The notes beneath the pieces are model-generated. The model was not told the DNA's origin and made no database searches. It worked only from the letters and a program-made list of their open reading frames with translations. This document shows positions 36,409 to 52,131 of a stretch of 64,000 nucleotides of DNA, piece after piece. A program made the position numbers and the translations under genes. The DNA lies in assembly GCF_040436345.1 (NCBI RefSeq), contig NC_133237.1, positions 27,234,361-27,298,360 on the forward strand. The letters are read 5' to 3'. Every line of letters starts with the position of its first letter. Within the stretch, counting starts at the first letter, position 1. The DNA is from Pagrus major. Lineage: Eukaryota > Chordata > Actinopteri > Spariformes > Sparidae.

Positions 36409-36555
36409 AGACGTCAGCTCTGTTTATAGCTTTACAGTCGTCTTTGTGAGGCGCTTCAGGAAACCACTCAGCCACACTAACACTACGCTCGCGGGGCCAA
36501 ACCTTTTTGTTTCCCTTTTCTCCGTCTCTCTGTCGTATGAACAAAAGTACATTCC

Positions 36556-36597
<42 letters not shown>
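36361..36597. repeat. (TG)n and (CA)n microsatellites facing each other
   Basis: TG units at 36361-36408 and CA units at 36559-36596 form an inverted pair about 150 bases apart, able to fold into a long hairpin if single-stranded. Confidence 0.9.
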
Positions 36598-36599
<2 letters not shown>

Positions 36600-36802
36600 C
36601 CCCCTCTGCCTGTAAGTCCAAACTCTGGGTCCAGGTTGTTGTTCATTAAATAAATTCAGACATGACAGCAGAACTCTGTTTCCTTCTTCTGCGGTCAGCA
36701 GGAACAAATATATTAATTTAAAGAAAAGCACGGATGTATTGTTCTAAAATTAGACCATCAAAAGTAAAAGTACAGCGTCTCCTGTAACTGATATCTGATT
36801 CC

Positions 36803-37180
36803 AGTGATGGAATGTAACTAAGTACATTTACTCAACTACTCAAGTAGTATTTTAAGGTACCTGTACTTTACTCGAGTATATCCATTTTCTGTTATTTTAT
36901 ACTTCCACTTCACTTTGTTGAGGCGAATATTGTTATTTTTACATTTTACTTTAGTTACTAGTTACTTTGCAGATTACATGCTGCATCAGAGCCATAAATT
37001 AATAAACCTGATCAGTAATTTACACACATGTCGGCCTAAATGTAAAATGTTTGTACCTTTAATATCAGATACTAAAACTACTTTTACTAAAGTAGGCCTA
37101 CTGTGACTTTCACTTTTACCAAAGTAATATTTTAACACTACTTACTTACTTCAGCGTTACTCTACAGACACTACATGTAA
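36803..37180 (+). repeat. AAGTACATTTACT-type dispersed repeat
   Basis: It begins AGTGATGGAATGTAACTAAG and carries the usual ACTCAAGTA, GTACTTTACTCGAG and TTACTTTAGTTACTAG blocks. It ends just before the candidate foxj1 promoter. Confidence 0.7.
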
Positions 37181-37260
37181 AGTAATATTCAGGACTCACT
37201 CAGAGTGTTTGATGTTCTCAGATTAATCACATTTAGAGTTTAATTACTGCAGAATTAAAG

Positions 37261-37657
37261 TAATCCCTATTGAAAGTCCTCGGAGGTCCCCTGGTGAGTC
37301 CCCGGGCCTCAGTTTGAGCACCTGCAGCCACAGTTGCCTTGAGAGTGATTAAAAATGAAGCGCCATGGAAACGAGCGGGCCAATGGAGGAGCGGGAAGCT
37401 GTTTACAAGGGGGAGTCCCGTTTCTATGGCTGCAGGACAAACCTCCTGCTGCAGGTATTAAACTGCCTCCCGACGGCCTGCAGCCGCTGACAGCCGCCGC
37501 ACAGAGCCGAGCACATCCACAGGAATCCGTCTGCGTCTCTACTCACTGACCGAGTGGACAACAGGTGCACTTCACTCACACTGAGGCTGAACATCCCACA
37601 ACTGCTGCAGGTTTGGATTTACAAGGTCTCCATTCAACAGAGGAGAAGGAAAAAAAG
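37261..37657 (+). promoter_or_regulatory. foxj1: Candidate foxj1 promoter and non-coding first exon
   Basis: A GC-richer, repeat-free island between repeats. Within 70 bases lie an X-box-like GCGCCATGGAAAC (37360-37372), a CCAAT box (GGCCAATGG, 37378-37386), a forkhead site TGTTTAC (37400-37406) and a second X-box-like GTTTCTATGGC (37420-37430). A strong splice donor, AAG|GTGAGT, falls at 37657/37658 with no useful upstream ATG, fitting the non-coding first exon known for FOXJ1. The start site is not determined. Acceptor candidates lie at about 38260 or 38398. Confidence 0.45.
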
Positions 37658-38167
37658 GTGAGTCTGGAACTTTATCATAAAGAGATTAAATCAGATTATC
37701 ACACCTGTAACACCACAGCTCTGAACAACATACAACACCTCACATGCAAGCATAATCATTGAGGCTATATAATGGAATTAAAGTATTTTTACTTTGCATG
37801 TTTTAGTGAAATTAAACGGAATCCTGGATGCCTGAATTCTGAAAAATGCGCATTTTACGCGTAAATGCGCGCTGCACATCCTCAAATATGAGGATATATA
37901 TTTTGTAACGAAATAACAAGTCGTTTTTAAAGTTTCTTTAAAAAAAGGAAAGTTGAATGCATTTCTGTGCGTCAAAACGCTTCAGGTGCAGTTATAGTGG
38001 TGACGTGCGCTCCTCCCTGCGCTCCGTGCGTAACGGAGTTTTTCGGGAAAGTTCTGTGCCAGAGGAGGCTGCTGCTCATCTCTCTTTTTTTCCTTCTTTT
38101 CTTTTTAAGGTTTTACATTTTTTTCTTGTTTTGAGTATTGAGTTTTAGTTTCTACATCTCCTCACCA

Positions 38168-38219
38168 GACACACACTCTCTCTCTCTCACACACACACTC
38201 TCTCTCTCACACACACACA

Positions 38220-38260
<41 letters not shown>
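38168..38260 (+). repeat. (CA)n/(CT)n compound microsatellite in the foxj1 5' region
   Basis: Alternating blocks of CACACA and CTCTCT end in CACACAG at about 38260, which could serve as a splice acceptor for the coding exon. It lies about 190 bases before the foxj1 ATG. Confidence 0.88.
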
Positions 38261-38263
<3 letters not shown>

Positions 38264-38450
38264 TCAGGCAGGATTTAAATGTGGATCTGAGCGTCTTTAC
38301 GCACGCACACACAGAGGCTCTGTTTTCAAATGGGGCCATCATTGTCCGGCCTTTCGCACTTTGTTGAAGTTGGGTGTATATTTTGGGTCCTGGCAGGCGG
38401 TGGCTGGAGGAAGAGGAGGAGGAGGGTGACAGAGAGAGAGAGGGAGAGCC

Positions 38451-42724
<4,274 letters not shown>

Positions 42725-45560
42725 GGAATAGTTGCTCTCCAGTTGCGAAAACTCTTGGCTACCCTACTGAGGAATAACAGACTTTTTTTTTTTTTTTTTT
42801 TTACACTTAAACAACTTTTATTGTCCTTTTCAAGATGTTTAAAGTATTTTTAGATTTACCTTTTGAAGCTGATTCATACAGGAAGTACATTCCCAATGCC
42901 TACTGAACAATGATGCCACAACGTACAGCAGCAGCTCACATCACCACAGGGAAAATGTCAAATCCTTTTCAGGTGAAGATGTAATGAATGAAAACGAAAA
43001 CTGAATATGGCCATTTTCAGAATTTAAGGCCTGGTTAATGCAAAATAAATCCGTCTTCAGAAATATTTAGTTCTAAAAGCGCAGTGATGTGGGGACTACT
43101 CGCAGGTGAACCGCTAACATGCTAGTAAGCGAGGACATGCAGCGCTGGTTGATCACGTCACATTTCTCCTTAATGGGCTGTTTACTCCCTCCTGATGCTA
43201 ACTGTCAGTTAGCGACATGCAGAATGAAGTGCATGGATGTATGAAGGTAGAACTGGATACAGCGTCGGAGGCGTCCGTTTGTTCAAGTTGCTCAGTGAAG
43301 CCAAAAAACGCGAACAATGAAATAAAACAGAAACAAACTCCTGCTGCAAAGAAATTCATACTGACCCGAGTGGCTAACGTCGGGTTTAGCCCCCCGCTAA
43401 CGTGACGGGATAAAATTATTCTTGACTTTCCAAATGCGATCAGACTGAAAGCATCAAACTCGGATAGTGAAATGTGTCTTTTGTAATGTTCGGAAAAAAT
43501 TATCCACCGTTTCACAGCCACTTTTTTACCACGCAAGCTAATGACAGTGTGCGTCACGTGATGACATTTTCGGTCAATGGGCTCGGTGAGCAGTTTTTAT
43601 TCAGTTGAATAGGAGCCATCTTGGATTCTGGTATCCAGTTCTTGTAATACATCCATGGTTAGCAAGCAGTTAAAGTTAGTTAGTTCATTACTAACAGGAA
43701 AATCCTGTCTCGTGTGTGTGAGCATGTCTCTGTTGAAGAGCTAATAAACTACTAGCTTCCTCCATTTTGGATCATCTGTTTTGCTTTTGGCCAACGATGC
43801 TAATTTGTGTGTTAAACATGCTACAAGGAACTTTTAGCTGGTTATGAAACAGTTTAAAACTGACGCCTCTAATTCCCATAATCAGAACGATTTTTTATGG
43901 CCGAGTGCTGAGGATGAAATTAGGATTGAAGCTGCTCTGTAGTCTGCTGGTACGGCAGCGGATACTCCTGTATCTCCTGTCAAACTGGCTTGAAACATAA
44001 CATTTTCTGTTGACCTTGCAACAGAGCTACATCTTGCTGTTGGTTTATTATTATGAAGATTATGAAGGTTGCTTCATAATGTAGCTGTAGGACTACATGT
44101 AAATGAACCGCACTAAAACAAAGCTAATCATATTACAGTTATTAATCTTACATAACCACAAACAGATTAAAATTAAAAAAACATTACAATCTTCCACGCA
44201 CCAGCGTGATCAAAACCTTTACCACTTTCGTCCACAGGGGGCGCCAGAATCAACAAAAACAAAGTTCCTTGTCGCTGCTTTAACCAAAATTGAACTCGAA
44301 GCAAACAATTCATGTTTTACTTAATGAGCTAATCCACTAATGTAGCAACTCCATTTGATAAAAATGTCTTTTGGCTTTTTAAATGAGAATGTGAACGGGC
44401 CTTTAGGATGACACGTCATGGTCACTGTTTACATTAAGTGTGTCTCCATGTTGTTACTGTACATCAGGCTGAATTTATGGGACAAAGAAGATAAAAACAG
44501 GCGACCTGAATATTTTCAGAAGACGACCGATCTTCAGTTCTTTCTGTCTTTATAGAAGAAGAGGTAACAGCTGAGGCTGACAGAGAAGTAACTTGTTTCT
44601 TGTTTTAATATGAGTGTAAATATTGTGACAGCAGCACTACGATGATGAAAAATGAGATATTTGCCAAATGATGTTTGGTGTAGAAGTAATTTACTGTATT
44701 AGTTGTGTTTGTGTGTTTGGGGTTTTTGGTACTAACTGTTCTCTGTCTGCATTTGTCAAAAAATAATTAGGACCATTTTACCTAGAAATGTTAATTATGC
44801 AGGTTAACTTTTTTTTTTCAAGAGGAATGAAAACAGAATATTCTCATACAAGACTGAAAACATTTAGATTAACGTGGTAACAGATCTCTGTGACCCTGTG
44901 AACAGTAGATTGAAGGCAGTAGAGGAAACGTCCGAGCTTCATGGTGTAAAAGCTAAAATGGACACGAAACGGCTCAAGGCAAAATTCTCCAGCAAAGACC
45001 TATTAAGACTTTAAAATGCTGACTTTAGAAAGGACACGGCGCCTGTAAATGAATACCTGACCTTCTATGTGCCAAGAACAACACTTGGGACTCGACAGGG
45101 TGGCTGCGTTTTTATTACAGAGAAGAAAATGTCTTTTATTTGTGGCGGTGTTCATGAAGAGACGTTAACAAAAGATCTGCTGCAGCCTGGATTAAACAAA
45201 TCAGACCATATTAACTCTAAAGATGCAGTTTTTGTTGCTCCTGTTTCCTCTAAAATGTGTGAAAGTGCAATCAATGTACAGTTGTTCTATTTTACATTCA
45301 GTCTGTTCATGCAGTTTACGTTGGAGTTTCACAGGTTTGTGTATTAAGAGGTGTGAATAAGGACTCTTTATACGAACAAAGAAACCCTGAAGCGTTTGTG
45401 TATTAGCTCTTCTCGATCAAATAACACTTTTAATGTCTCTTACCTCATGATTGCTTCTGTAAAGTCAGACGCACTGTATGCATTCCTTAACTTTCCTCTT
45501 TTTATTTTATTTTCCACTTTTCTTTGTCAATAAAAAATACGTTTCACTGCATCTCGTTTG
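42725..45560 (+). other. foxj1: foxj1 3' UTR and downstream DNA
   Basis: No coding sequence is recognised. A 20-base T run lies at 42783-42802. AATAAA occurs at 43044-43049 (318 bases after the stop) and at 45529-45534 in a convincing T/G-rich end context. A short and a long (2.8 kb) 3' UTR are therefore both possible. The longer form would contain the repeat copy at 43330-43495. Confidence 0.35.
43330..43495 (+). repeat. Direct repeat of 41075-41245
   Basis: Both copies share GCTGCAAAGAAATTCA, TACTGACC, GAGTGGCTAAC, GCTAAC(A/G)TGAC, ATCAGACTG and AGCATCAA in the same order. Together they bracket foxj1 exon 2. Confidence 0.7.
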
Positions 45561-45959
45561 TCTAAATGATATATTCAACTTATCTTTAGTCGTGCTAGCA
45601 CAGACACGATGGAAGTCGGTCACAGATGAGTTGTCAGCTGAGCAGTCAGTCTGTATGATGATGTCATAGTGAACGGTGCATGGCATTCATGTTTTTTGTA
45701 TTAACGGTCAGGATTCGTTTTGTACCACAGCAGACAACAAACACAGAACAGGTCAAAGCATCCAGAGCAACTACACAGTACACAAAAGCAAGGAGATGAC
45801 AGGGGAAGAAAGTCACCAGACTCCTTTAGAAAAATGCTCACTTTTGTGAATTGCTGCATCAGGAGAAACTTTACAAATGTTGTTAAAGGCTATCTATAAT
45901 GAATTCTTAATTATTTGGGCCTTCTTGTAAATTCGGCAAAAGTTCTACATTTCCATCAA

Positions 45960-46695
45960 CATGGGGGGACGAGATAATGACTCCATGAATCCACTTAGAA
46001 ATCCTCAAAAAGAAAAACAATCCTTACATGCAGAACTTGCCTTAGAAACATCATGTTTTTAAGTTTTTTCAGTGTCAAAGTAATCCAGTGATAGTTGTCT
46101 GTACATCCATGATTACACTGCAAACAGGAAGAGCTAACAGCTAATTCGGCAAAGTTTTAATGGGGTTTTGGAGCATTTCTTCTGGGGTTTTTTTGGTTGT
46201 TTTTCCTTTTCCCCAGCTACTTCAAGTGTTTAGCACAATGCTGCAACGCTGTTTTGCTGTGAAGCTCCAGAAATGTTTTGTGGACTACAAAACTTCACCT
46301 GACTTTATATCAGCATGTGGGGAAGAGATGATGACCATCCACAAAAAAGACGCTCCTTACATGTGCAGAACTTGCCTTAGAAACATCATGTTTTTAAGTT
46401 TTCTCAGTGTCAAAGTAATCTAGTGATAGTTGTCTGAACATCCACAGGTTCACTGCAAACAGGAAGTGCTAACAGCTGATTCAGCATGTGTTGAATGGAG
46501 TTTTAGAGTTTTTTCTTTTTTTGGTTGTTTTTCCGTTTTAAATCATCTCCAGCTGCTTCAGTTGTTCAGCAGAAGGCTGCAACTCTGTTTTACTGTGAAG
46601 CTCCAGAAATGTTCTGTGGACTACGAGACTTCACCTGACTTTATATCATCAGGAGGAGATGATGACTGAGCCTGACTTTATATCATCATGAAGGT
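45960..46695 (-). repeat. TAAAGGAACAGTTCAC-type element, tandemly duplicated at 335 bp
   Basis: CAGAACTTGCCTTAGAAAC occurs at 46031 and 46366, and CTGTGAAGCTCCAGAAATGT at about 46256 and 46594, so an internal block of about 335 bp is repeated. The right end holds the first two copies of a 37-bp unit that is amplified at 50062. Confidence 0.7.
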
Positions 46696-46860
46696 GAGTA
46701 CATGTGAGTTCAACCACCAACAAGCTTCTTCAAAATGTAGCTAAACTTTAATCACATGTAGTTCATTATACCCCAATGCTACATGTTAGCATTTAGCTCA
46801 AAGCAGCACTAAGTCTCGCTGAGCTGCAGACCTTCTTGTTTTCTTGCTGTCCTGCTCCCT

Positions 46861-47830
46861 CCTCCTCCCCCCGGTGCTTTAGTGTTTCTGTACGTGAGAT
46901 TTACGTTGGTCTTTTCCTGCTCATCTCTTTGGGGCTCTGGCTGTGAGCAGGCAGTGGATGGTAATAGTAGCAGGGGGTGGCTGGGTTTTCTCTTTCAGGG
47001 CTTTGTCTGTGCTCAGTCACACTCTTGTTCCCCATGGCTCTTGGATCTGTGGCCCTTCATTGGGTCGGTGTGGGGTCTAACAGGGACAAGTGTCCCACGG
47101 CCCCATATATCACCGGCTGTCTGCGCCGCTGTAGACCACACCGTCTCTCTCTGACCCTGCTGCAGATTAGCTAGGTGGCTCGCGTTCAGAGCGCCACATG
47201 AATAGCCACAGTAATCAAATGCAAATACGTAGAATTTAAGAAGGCAGCGTCCCCCCAGGGTCGCGAACAGACGGCCTCTCTGTCAGTGAGCGTGTCTGTC
47301 TGTGGTCACTGATGAGGTAATGATGGCTGAGAGATGAAGGGCGCAGATAGTGCGCTGTAATGCTACACCTCTGTATGATGGACACCCAACACTCGGCTGG
47401 AAGGCCAGGATCCTGCAGCTTCAGGCCCAGCCTCAGAGCTGTTTTCCTGGAAAGGAGAGCTGACGTTTCCCCTTCCCCCCGGCCTGAGCTCCCTGCAGGC
47501 CCCCCTGGACCGCTTTTACCTGCTGGACTGAGCTCTCCAGCTGGATTGCAGGGCTCATAATTATAATGTGGCAGGCCGGTCAGATGAGAGGCCCGCGGTA
47601 ACCTGATGCAGGTATTATTCACTGGCCCTGCTGACAGCTGCAGGTAAGAGGAGCCTCCAGGTGAAACGCTAACCCTCGCCGCTTGTTCCAACCCAGAAAC
47701 GCTGCAAACTGAAAGTGCTAAACGCCAACACCCGATGTGGCCGGGACGATGATGCAGCCATTTACAGAAGAGCTCAGCTGCTCTGGAAAGATGAGGCTGA
47801 AACCAAGAGTTTGACATTTTGTGCTCAGAG
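46861..47830. other. Unique GC-richer island, candidate regulatory DNA
   Basis: Free of the dispersed repeats on both sides. It contains a perfect octamer motif ATGCAAAT at 47219-47226. The minus strand is open for 193 codons (47817-47236), but the translation shows no recognisable domain, signal peptide or family motif, and no splice context was found. A conserved non-coding element near foxj1 is the better guess; an orphan gene cannot be excluded. Confidence 0.3.
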
Positions 47831-49500
47831 ATGATATTTACATTTACTGCCAGTTAATCCAAAGATCTCAGGGTTGAAGGAATCGTATGTTGTCTAGATC
47901 TTAAAGCTTTTTGAGGTGATGCGACATGAATAAAATCAACTTGACTTTTAAACCAACATCTGACCACGAACATCTACTAACTAGCAGTTTAGGAGCTTTT
48001 GATCGCAGAACTGATGTTCAGATTTAAAATTTTCGGACCATTTTAAAGTCTTCTCGTCCATGTCGGCTAAAACTTCTGCACAGAATCCACTGTTGGCACA
48101 AAAAACAATAATTTATGGAAAATAAATGCTAAAACTTAACAGTCAGACATTCAGTAAAGTGACCGAGTAATATACTGCTTTCTAACAGTGGTGAACATAG
48201 TCTCAGTTTAAAAGTTGAGGTTGAAAGTCTCGATCTCGTACACAAATAAACAGCACTCGACAAAAAAAGTCTCAACAAAAAGTCCATTTAGTCGGTGTTC
48301 TTGAGGAGCTTTTGATCACATCATGTGATTGTCATCAGCAGATGGAAATCAACTGGCCGACACGTTGGACACTGCCACTTCAACTGGGAAAAGAAAAAAG
48401 GAATAGATTTATTTTATGAATAAATAAACAGGACATTACAAAATGAGCCAGCTGTTGGGTATGTGATATTTAAAAAGGGTTTGAATCGTCTAATCATGAT
48501 GTACACTATTCCTCTGCTGAGATGTCAGCTTTACAACTAATCCAGACTTTTTTCCATTTTTTCTTCTTTAGCCTTTACTTTAAGGCCGTTGAGATCACAG
48601 ATATCTTTTACAGGGGAGACCTCTCCAAGAACGGCAGCAACACAGAGTTAGAACAGTAAATTAACAGAAAAACACACTGAAATGATCAGAAAAAACAGAT
48701 GTAACACAGAAAAAATGAGTTTGGTGGTGTTAACATGCGAGTAACCAAGTGAAGGAGAGAGATCTACATGTAGTGTTTAAGTTCAGACTGTGTCGGTCTG
48801 AATCCGATGAAAACATCAGCCGTTTCTCCGTCCGTTGCCCCACGACTCGTCTGGTATTCCTCTGGAGGAACTCTTACAAAACGGACGCTGGTGAAGGATC
48901 TGCTGCGACTGGGACCGAAGCTTATCTCCAGGTCCATCCACAAAAACAAAGATGTGAAAAAGTGGACGGAGGAGAGACGGGGAATACATCTTTTTTATCA
49001 CACAGCTAATGAAAGGCCTGTTGCCGGGGAAACGGCTGGTACCATTGTCATGTAGGGCCGGGGGGGGGGGGGGGATGGGTGAGGGTCTCTTACTGGTCTG
49101 ACTGGAGCTGTGGGGATGATTAGGACTGTGGAGGGAGGCTGGATGGAGCCCCAGATTTATTACAGAGCTGCTGTTTGTGAAAGTTCACTTACCTTCGCAA
49201 AGAGAGGCTCCACTCCTGTCAGAAAAACAGATCCCAGGGTCTTTGAATCGGAAATACCCCCTGCTGCTGAGTGTGATGCTTCACTCGGCTCAACTTCACA
49301 CATACAGAACTTTACACCAGATCCCGAACGTTCAGATCCTTTACTTTAAGTAAACGTCTCCACGATATAAATGTTGCCACTTTACGTTCCTGCAAACCTT
49401 GAATATGTTAAATTAGTACGTTTCATACGTATCATCAACACTTCTACAAAACATGTAAGATTACATTTATATGAGCTGGTTTACTGTCAGGAGGAGCAGG
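47831..49500. other. Gene-free stretch with a poly(G) run
   Basis: No gene is recognised. A 15-base G run lies at 49060-49074. An X-box-like GTTGCC-GG-GGAAAC lies at 49020-49033, in a short repeat-free segment (48700-49080). Confidence 0.3.
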
Positions 49501-49509
49501 GGGTGGTGG

Positions 49510-49800
49510 TGCTGTGACAGTCAAGCCAGAGACCACTGTTCAAGACTGTGTTTCAACATTTGTAACAGTGAAACAACTGGACATTTTTAACGAGACCTTT
49601 GGAAATTTTTCAACCATGTTTGTGGCACAGAAACCAGATATTTAAACCAAAACCTGATCTTTTCCTAACCAGGTTGTTTTTTGTGCCTAAACCAAACCAG
49701 ACTGTCAGCACGGCGTCGTCACAACATAAAACTGACAATTGAACATAAAGAAATGTAAAGTTGCAGCATATCCTTCGTTTTCGATTCTGGTGATTTGGTT
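49510..49800. repeat. Dispersed repeat (GAGACCACTGTTC type)
   Basis: It shares AGCCAGAGACCACTGTTC and GACTGTGTTTCAACATTT with 56930-57070, then the CACAACATAAAACTGACAAT block with 18180-18372. Non-coding. Confidence 0.55.
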
Positions 49801-49814
49801 GAAAAGTGCTAATG

Positions 49815-50061
49815 TCACAAACTGATTTGAAAAGGTGTTATTTATGTTGTTTTTTTCGAGCCAAAATCTTCAACGTAGCTGCAAATTAATTTGGGATCTG
49901 CAGACTTGGATTACAGCAGACAAGCTGTATGGAGCCATTTTATGTTTTTGGGTTGTTTTTCCGTTTGAAATCATCTCCAGCTGCTTCAGTTGTTCAGCAG
50001 AACGCTGCAACTCTGTTTTACTGTGAAGCTCCAGAAATGTTCTGTGGACTACGAGACTTCA
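49815..50061 (-). repeat. TAAAGGAACAGTTCAC-type element, inverted
   Basis: It carries CACAAACTGATTTGAAAAGG, CAGCTGCTTCAGTTGTTCAG and CTGTGAAGCTCCAGAAATGT, in the same order as 57060-57535. Its right end passes directly into the 37-bp array, and GTGAACTGTTCCTTTAAA at about 50438 closes the element. Confidence 0.7.
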
Positions 50062-50432
50062 CCTGACTTTATATCATCAGGAGGAGATGATGACTGAGCC
50101 TGACTTTATATCATCAGGAGGAGATGATGGCTGAGCCTGACTTTATATCATCAGGAGGAGATGATGACTGAGCCTGACTTTATATCATCAGGAGGAGATG
50201 ATGACTGAGCCTGACTTTATATCATCAGGAGGAGATGATGGCTGAGCCTGACTTTATATCATCAGGAGGAGATGATGGCTGAGCCTGACTTTATATCATC
50301 AGGAGGAGATGATGACTGAGCCTGACTTTATATCATCAGGAGGAGATGATGGCTGAGCCTGACTTTATATCATCAGGAGGAGATGATGGCTGAGCCTGAC
50401 TTTATATCAGCATGGAGGGAGGAGATGATGAC
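50062..50432 (+). repeat. 37-bp tandem array, ten copies
   Basis: Units start every 37 bases from 50062 (CCTGACTTTATATCATCAGG, then AGGAGATGATG(A/G)CTGAG). Nine are nearly identical; they differ mainly at one A/G position. The last is degenerate. The array sits inside a dispersed repeat. Confidence 0.93.
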
Positions 50433-50869
50433 TGACTGTGAACTGTTCCTTTAAATCCGGCTCTGAAATGACCTCTGATACAAGCAGACACTTTAAGAAT
50501 GTTTGATGGAGAGTTCAACAGGTTTAAAAACACTTATAAAGATCGTATCAATCAGCTGATGTAAACATTAACTTTGGTTTGTTTTTCTCTCCTGTATTTC
50601 CTGATGGGGATTTATGCTTTTATTCAGCACCACCATGTGTTTGAGGACGTCCTATTTTAGCGTATTTGTGTCTTTGTGTTGTGTCAGTATCCATCAAAAT
50701 GCACTAAAACACACTGTTGACTATAAAATCATAAATATTCTGTCAGAGCCGTACGGACGCTGGTGTCGGGGTCAGGACAAAGACCTGTAGATCATTGTAT
50801 GCAGGATGTTAAGGATGACGGTGGGTGTATGTTTGGGGAGTGTGTGTGTTTGCATGTTTGCCTCTGTGT

Positions 50870-51080
50870 GTGTGTTGCAGTGCAGGCTGATGCCCTCTTT
50901 GTCAGGAAGACACAGGCAGAGGGGTAATCCGACATCCATCACAGGCTTAGTGAGCAATACACACTCTGCGTAACAACCAGGAAACAATACCCGGGGAAAC
51001 AGTGGGAGGGCTTCTTTATTCATTACGCAAGGCCGGGGGACGCTCTGAATGAGGCAGCAGAACACCAGCATGACAAAGCC
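50870..51080. other. Small unique island, candidate regulatory DNA
   Basis: Repeat-free sequence between two tandem arrays. It contains a PAR-bZIP/C/EBP-type ATTACGCAA at 51022-51030 and a TAATCC homeobox core near 50924. Motif matches of this length are common by chance. Confidence 0.25.
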
Positions 51081-51240
51081 AATTCTAGAGCGACCAGTAA
51101 AGCTCCACTGAGAGCTGGGAAAAACACTGGGACCCCGAGAGACACGACACTGAACGCCTCCTGAAGGGCTGATAGTGTATTTCTTGCTTGTTGCAGAGGA
51201 CAGCTGGTACAGCAGGACTTATTGTGTGTTGATCTTTACA

Positions 51241-52131
51241 GACCTGTCTCCATCACATCTTTACACAGACCTGTCTCCACCACGTCTTTACACAGACCTG
51301 TCTCCACCACGTCTTTACACAGACCTGTCTCCACCACGTCTTTACACAGACCTGTCTCCATCACATCTTTACACAGACCTGTCTCCACCACATCTTTACA
51401 CAGACCTGTCTCCATCACGTCTTTACACAGACCTGTCTCCTCCACATCTTTACAGAGACCTGTCTCCATCACGTCTTTACACAGACCTGTCTCCACCACA
51501 TCTTTACACAGACCTGTCTCCATCACGTCTTTACACAGACCTGTCTCCTCCACATCTTTACAGAGACCTGTCTCCATCACGTCTTTACACAGACCTGTCT
51601 CCTCCACATCTTTACACAGACCTGTCTCCATCACGTCTTTACACAGACCTGTCTCCTCCACATCTTTACAGAGACCTGTCTCCATCACGTCTTTACACAG
51701 ACCTGTCTCCTCCACGTCTTTACAGAGACCTGTCTCCATCACATCTTTACACAGACCTGTCTCCACCACGTCTTTACAGAGACCTGTCTCCATCACGTCT
51801 TTACAGAGACCTGTCTCCATCACGTCTTTACACAGACCTGTCTCCATCACGTCTTTACACAGACCTGTCTCCATCACGTCTTTACACAGACCTGTCTCCT
51901 CCACATCTTTACAGAGACCTGTCTCCATCACATCTTTACAGAGACCTGTCTCCACCACATCTTTACACAGACCTGTCTCCACCACATCTTCACAGAGACC
52001 TGTCTCCACCACATCTTTACACAGACCTGTCTCCACCACATCTTTACACAGACCTGTCTCCATCACATCTTTACACAGACCTGTCTCCATCACATCTTTA
52101 CACAGACCTGTCTCCACCACATCTTTACACA
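51241..52131 (+). repeat. 27-bp minisatellite, 33 copies
   Basis: Unit GACCTGTCTCC(A/T)(C/T)CAC(G/A)TC plus TTTACA(C/G)A, repeated exactly every 27 bases 33 times. A 108-bp higher-order block of four variants recurs three times between about 51403 and 51726. The period is a multiple of three, so long frames are open in two plus frames and one minus frame; none is a gene. Confidence 0.96.

Noticed and set aside
51241-52131. Regular 27-bp repeats resembling a CRISPR array or a 325-337 aa repeat protein
   Set aside because: There are no spacers between units, the host is a vertebrate, and open frames on both strands follow from a period divisible by three.
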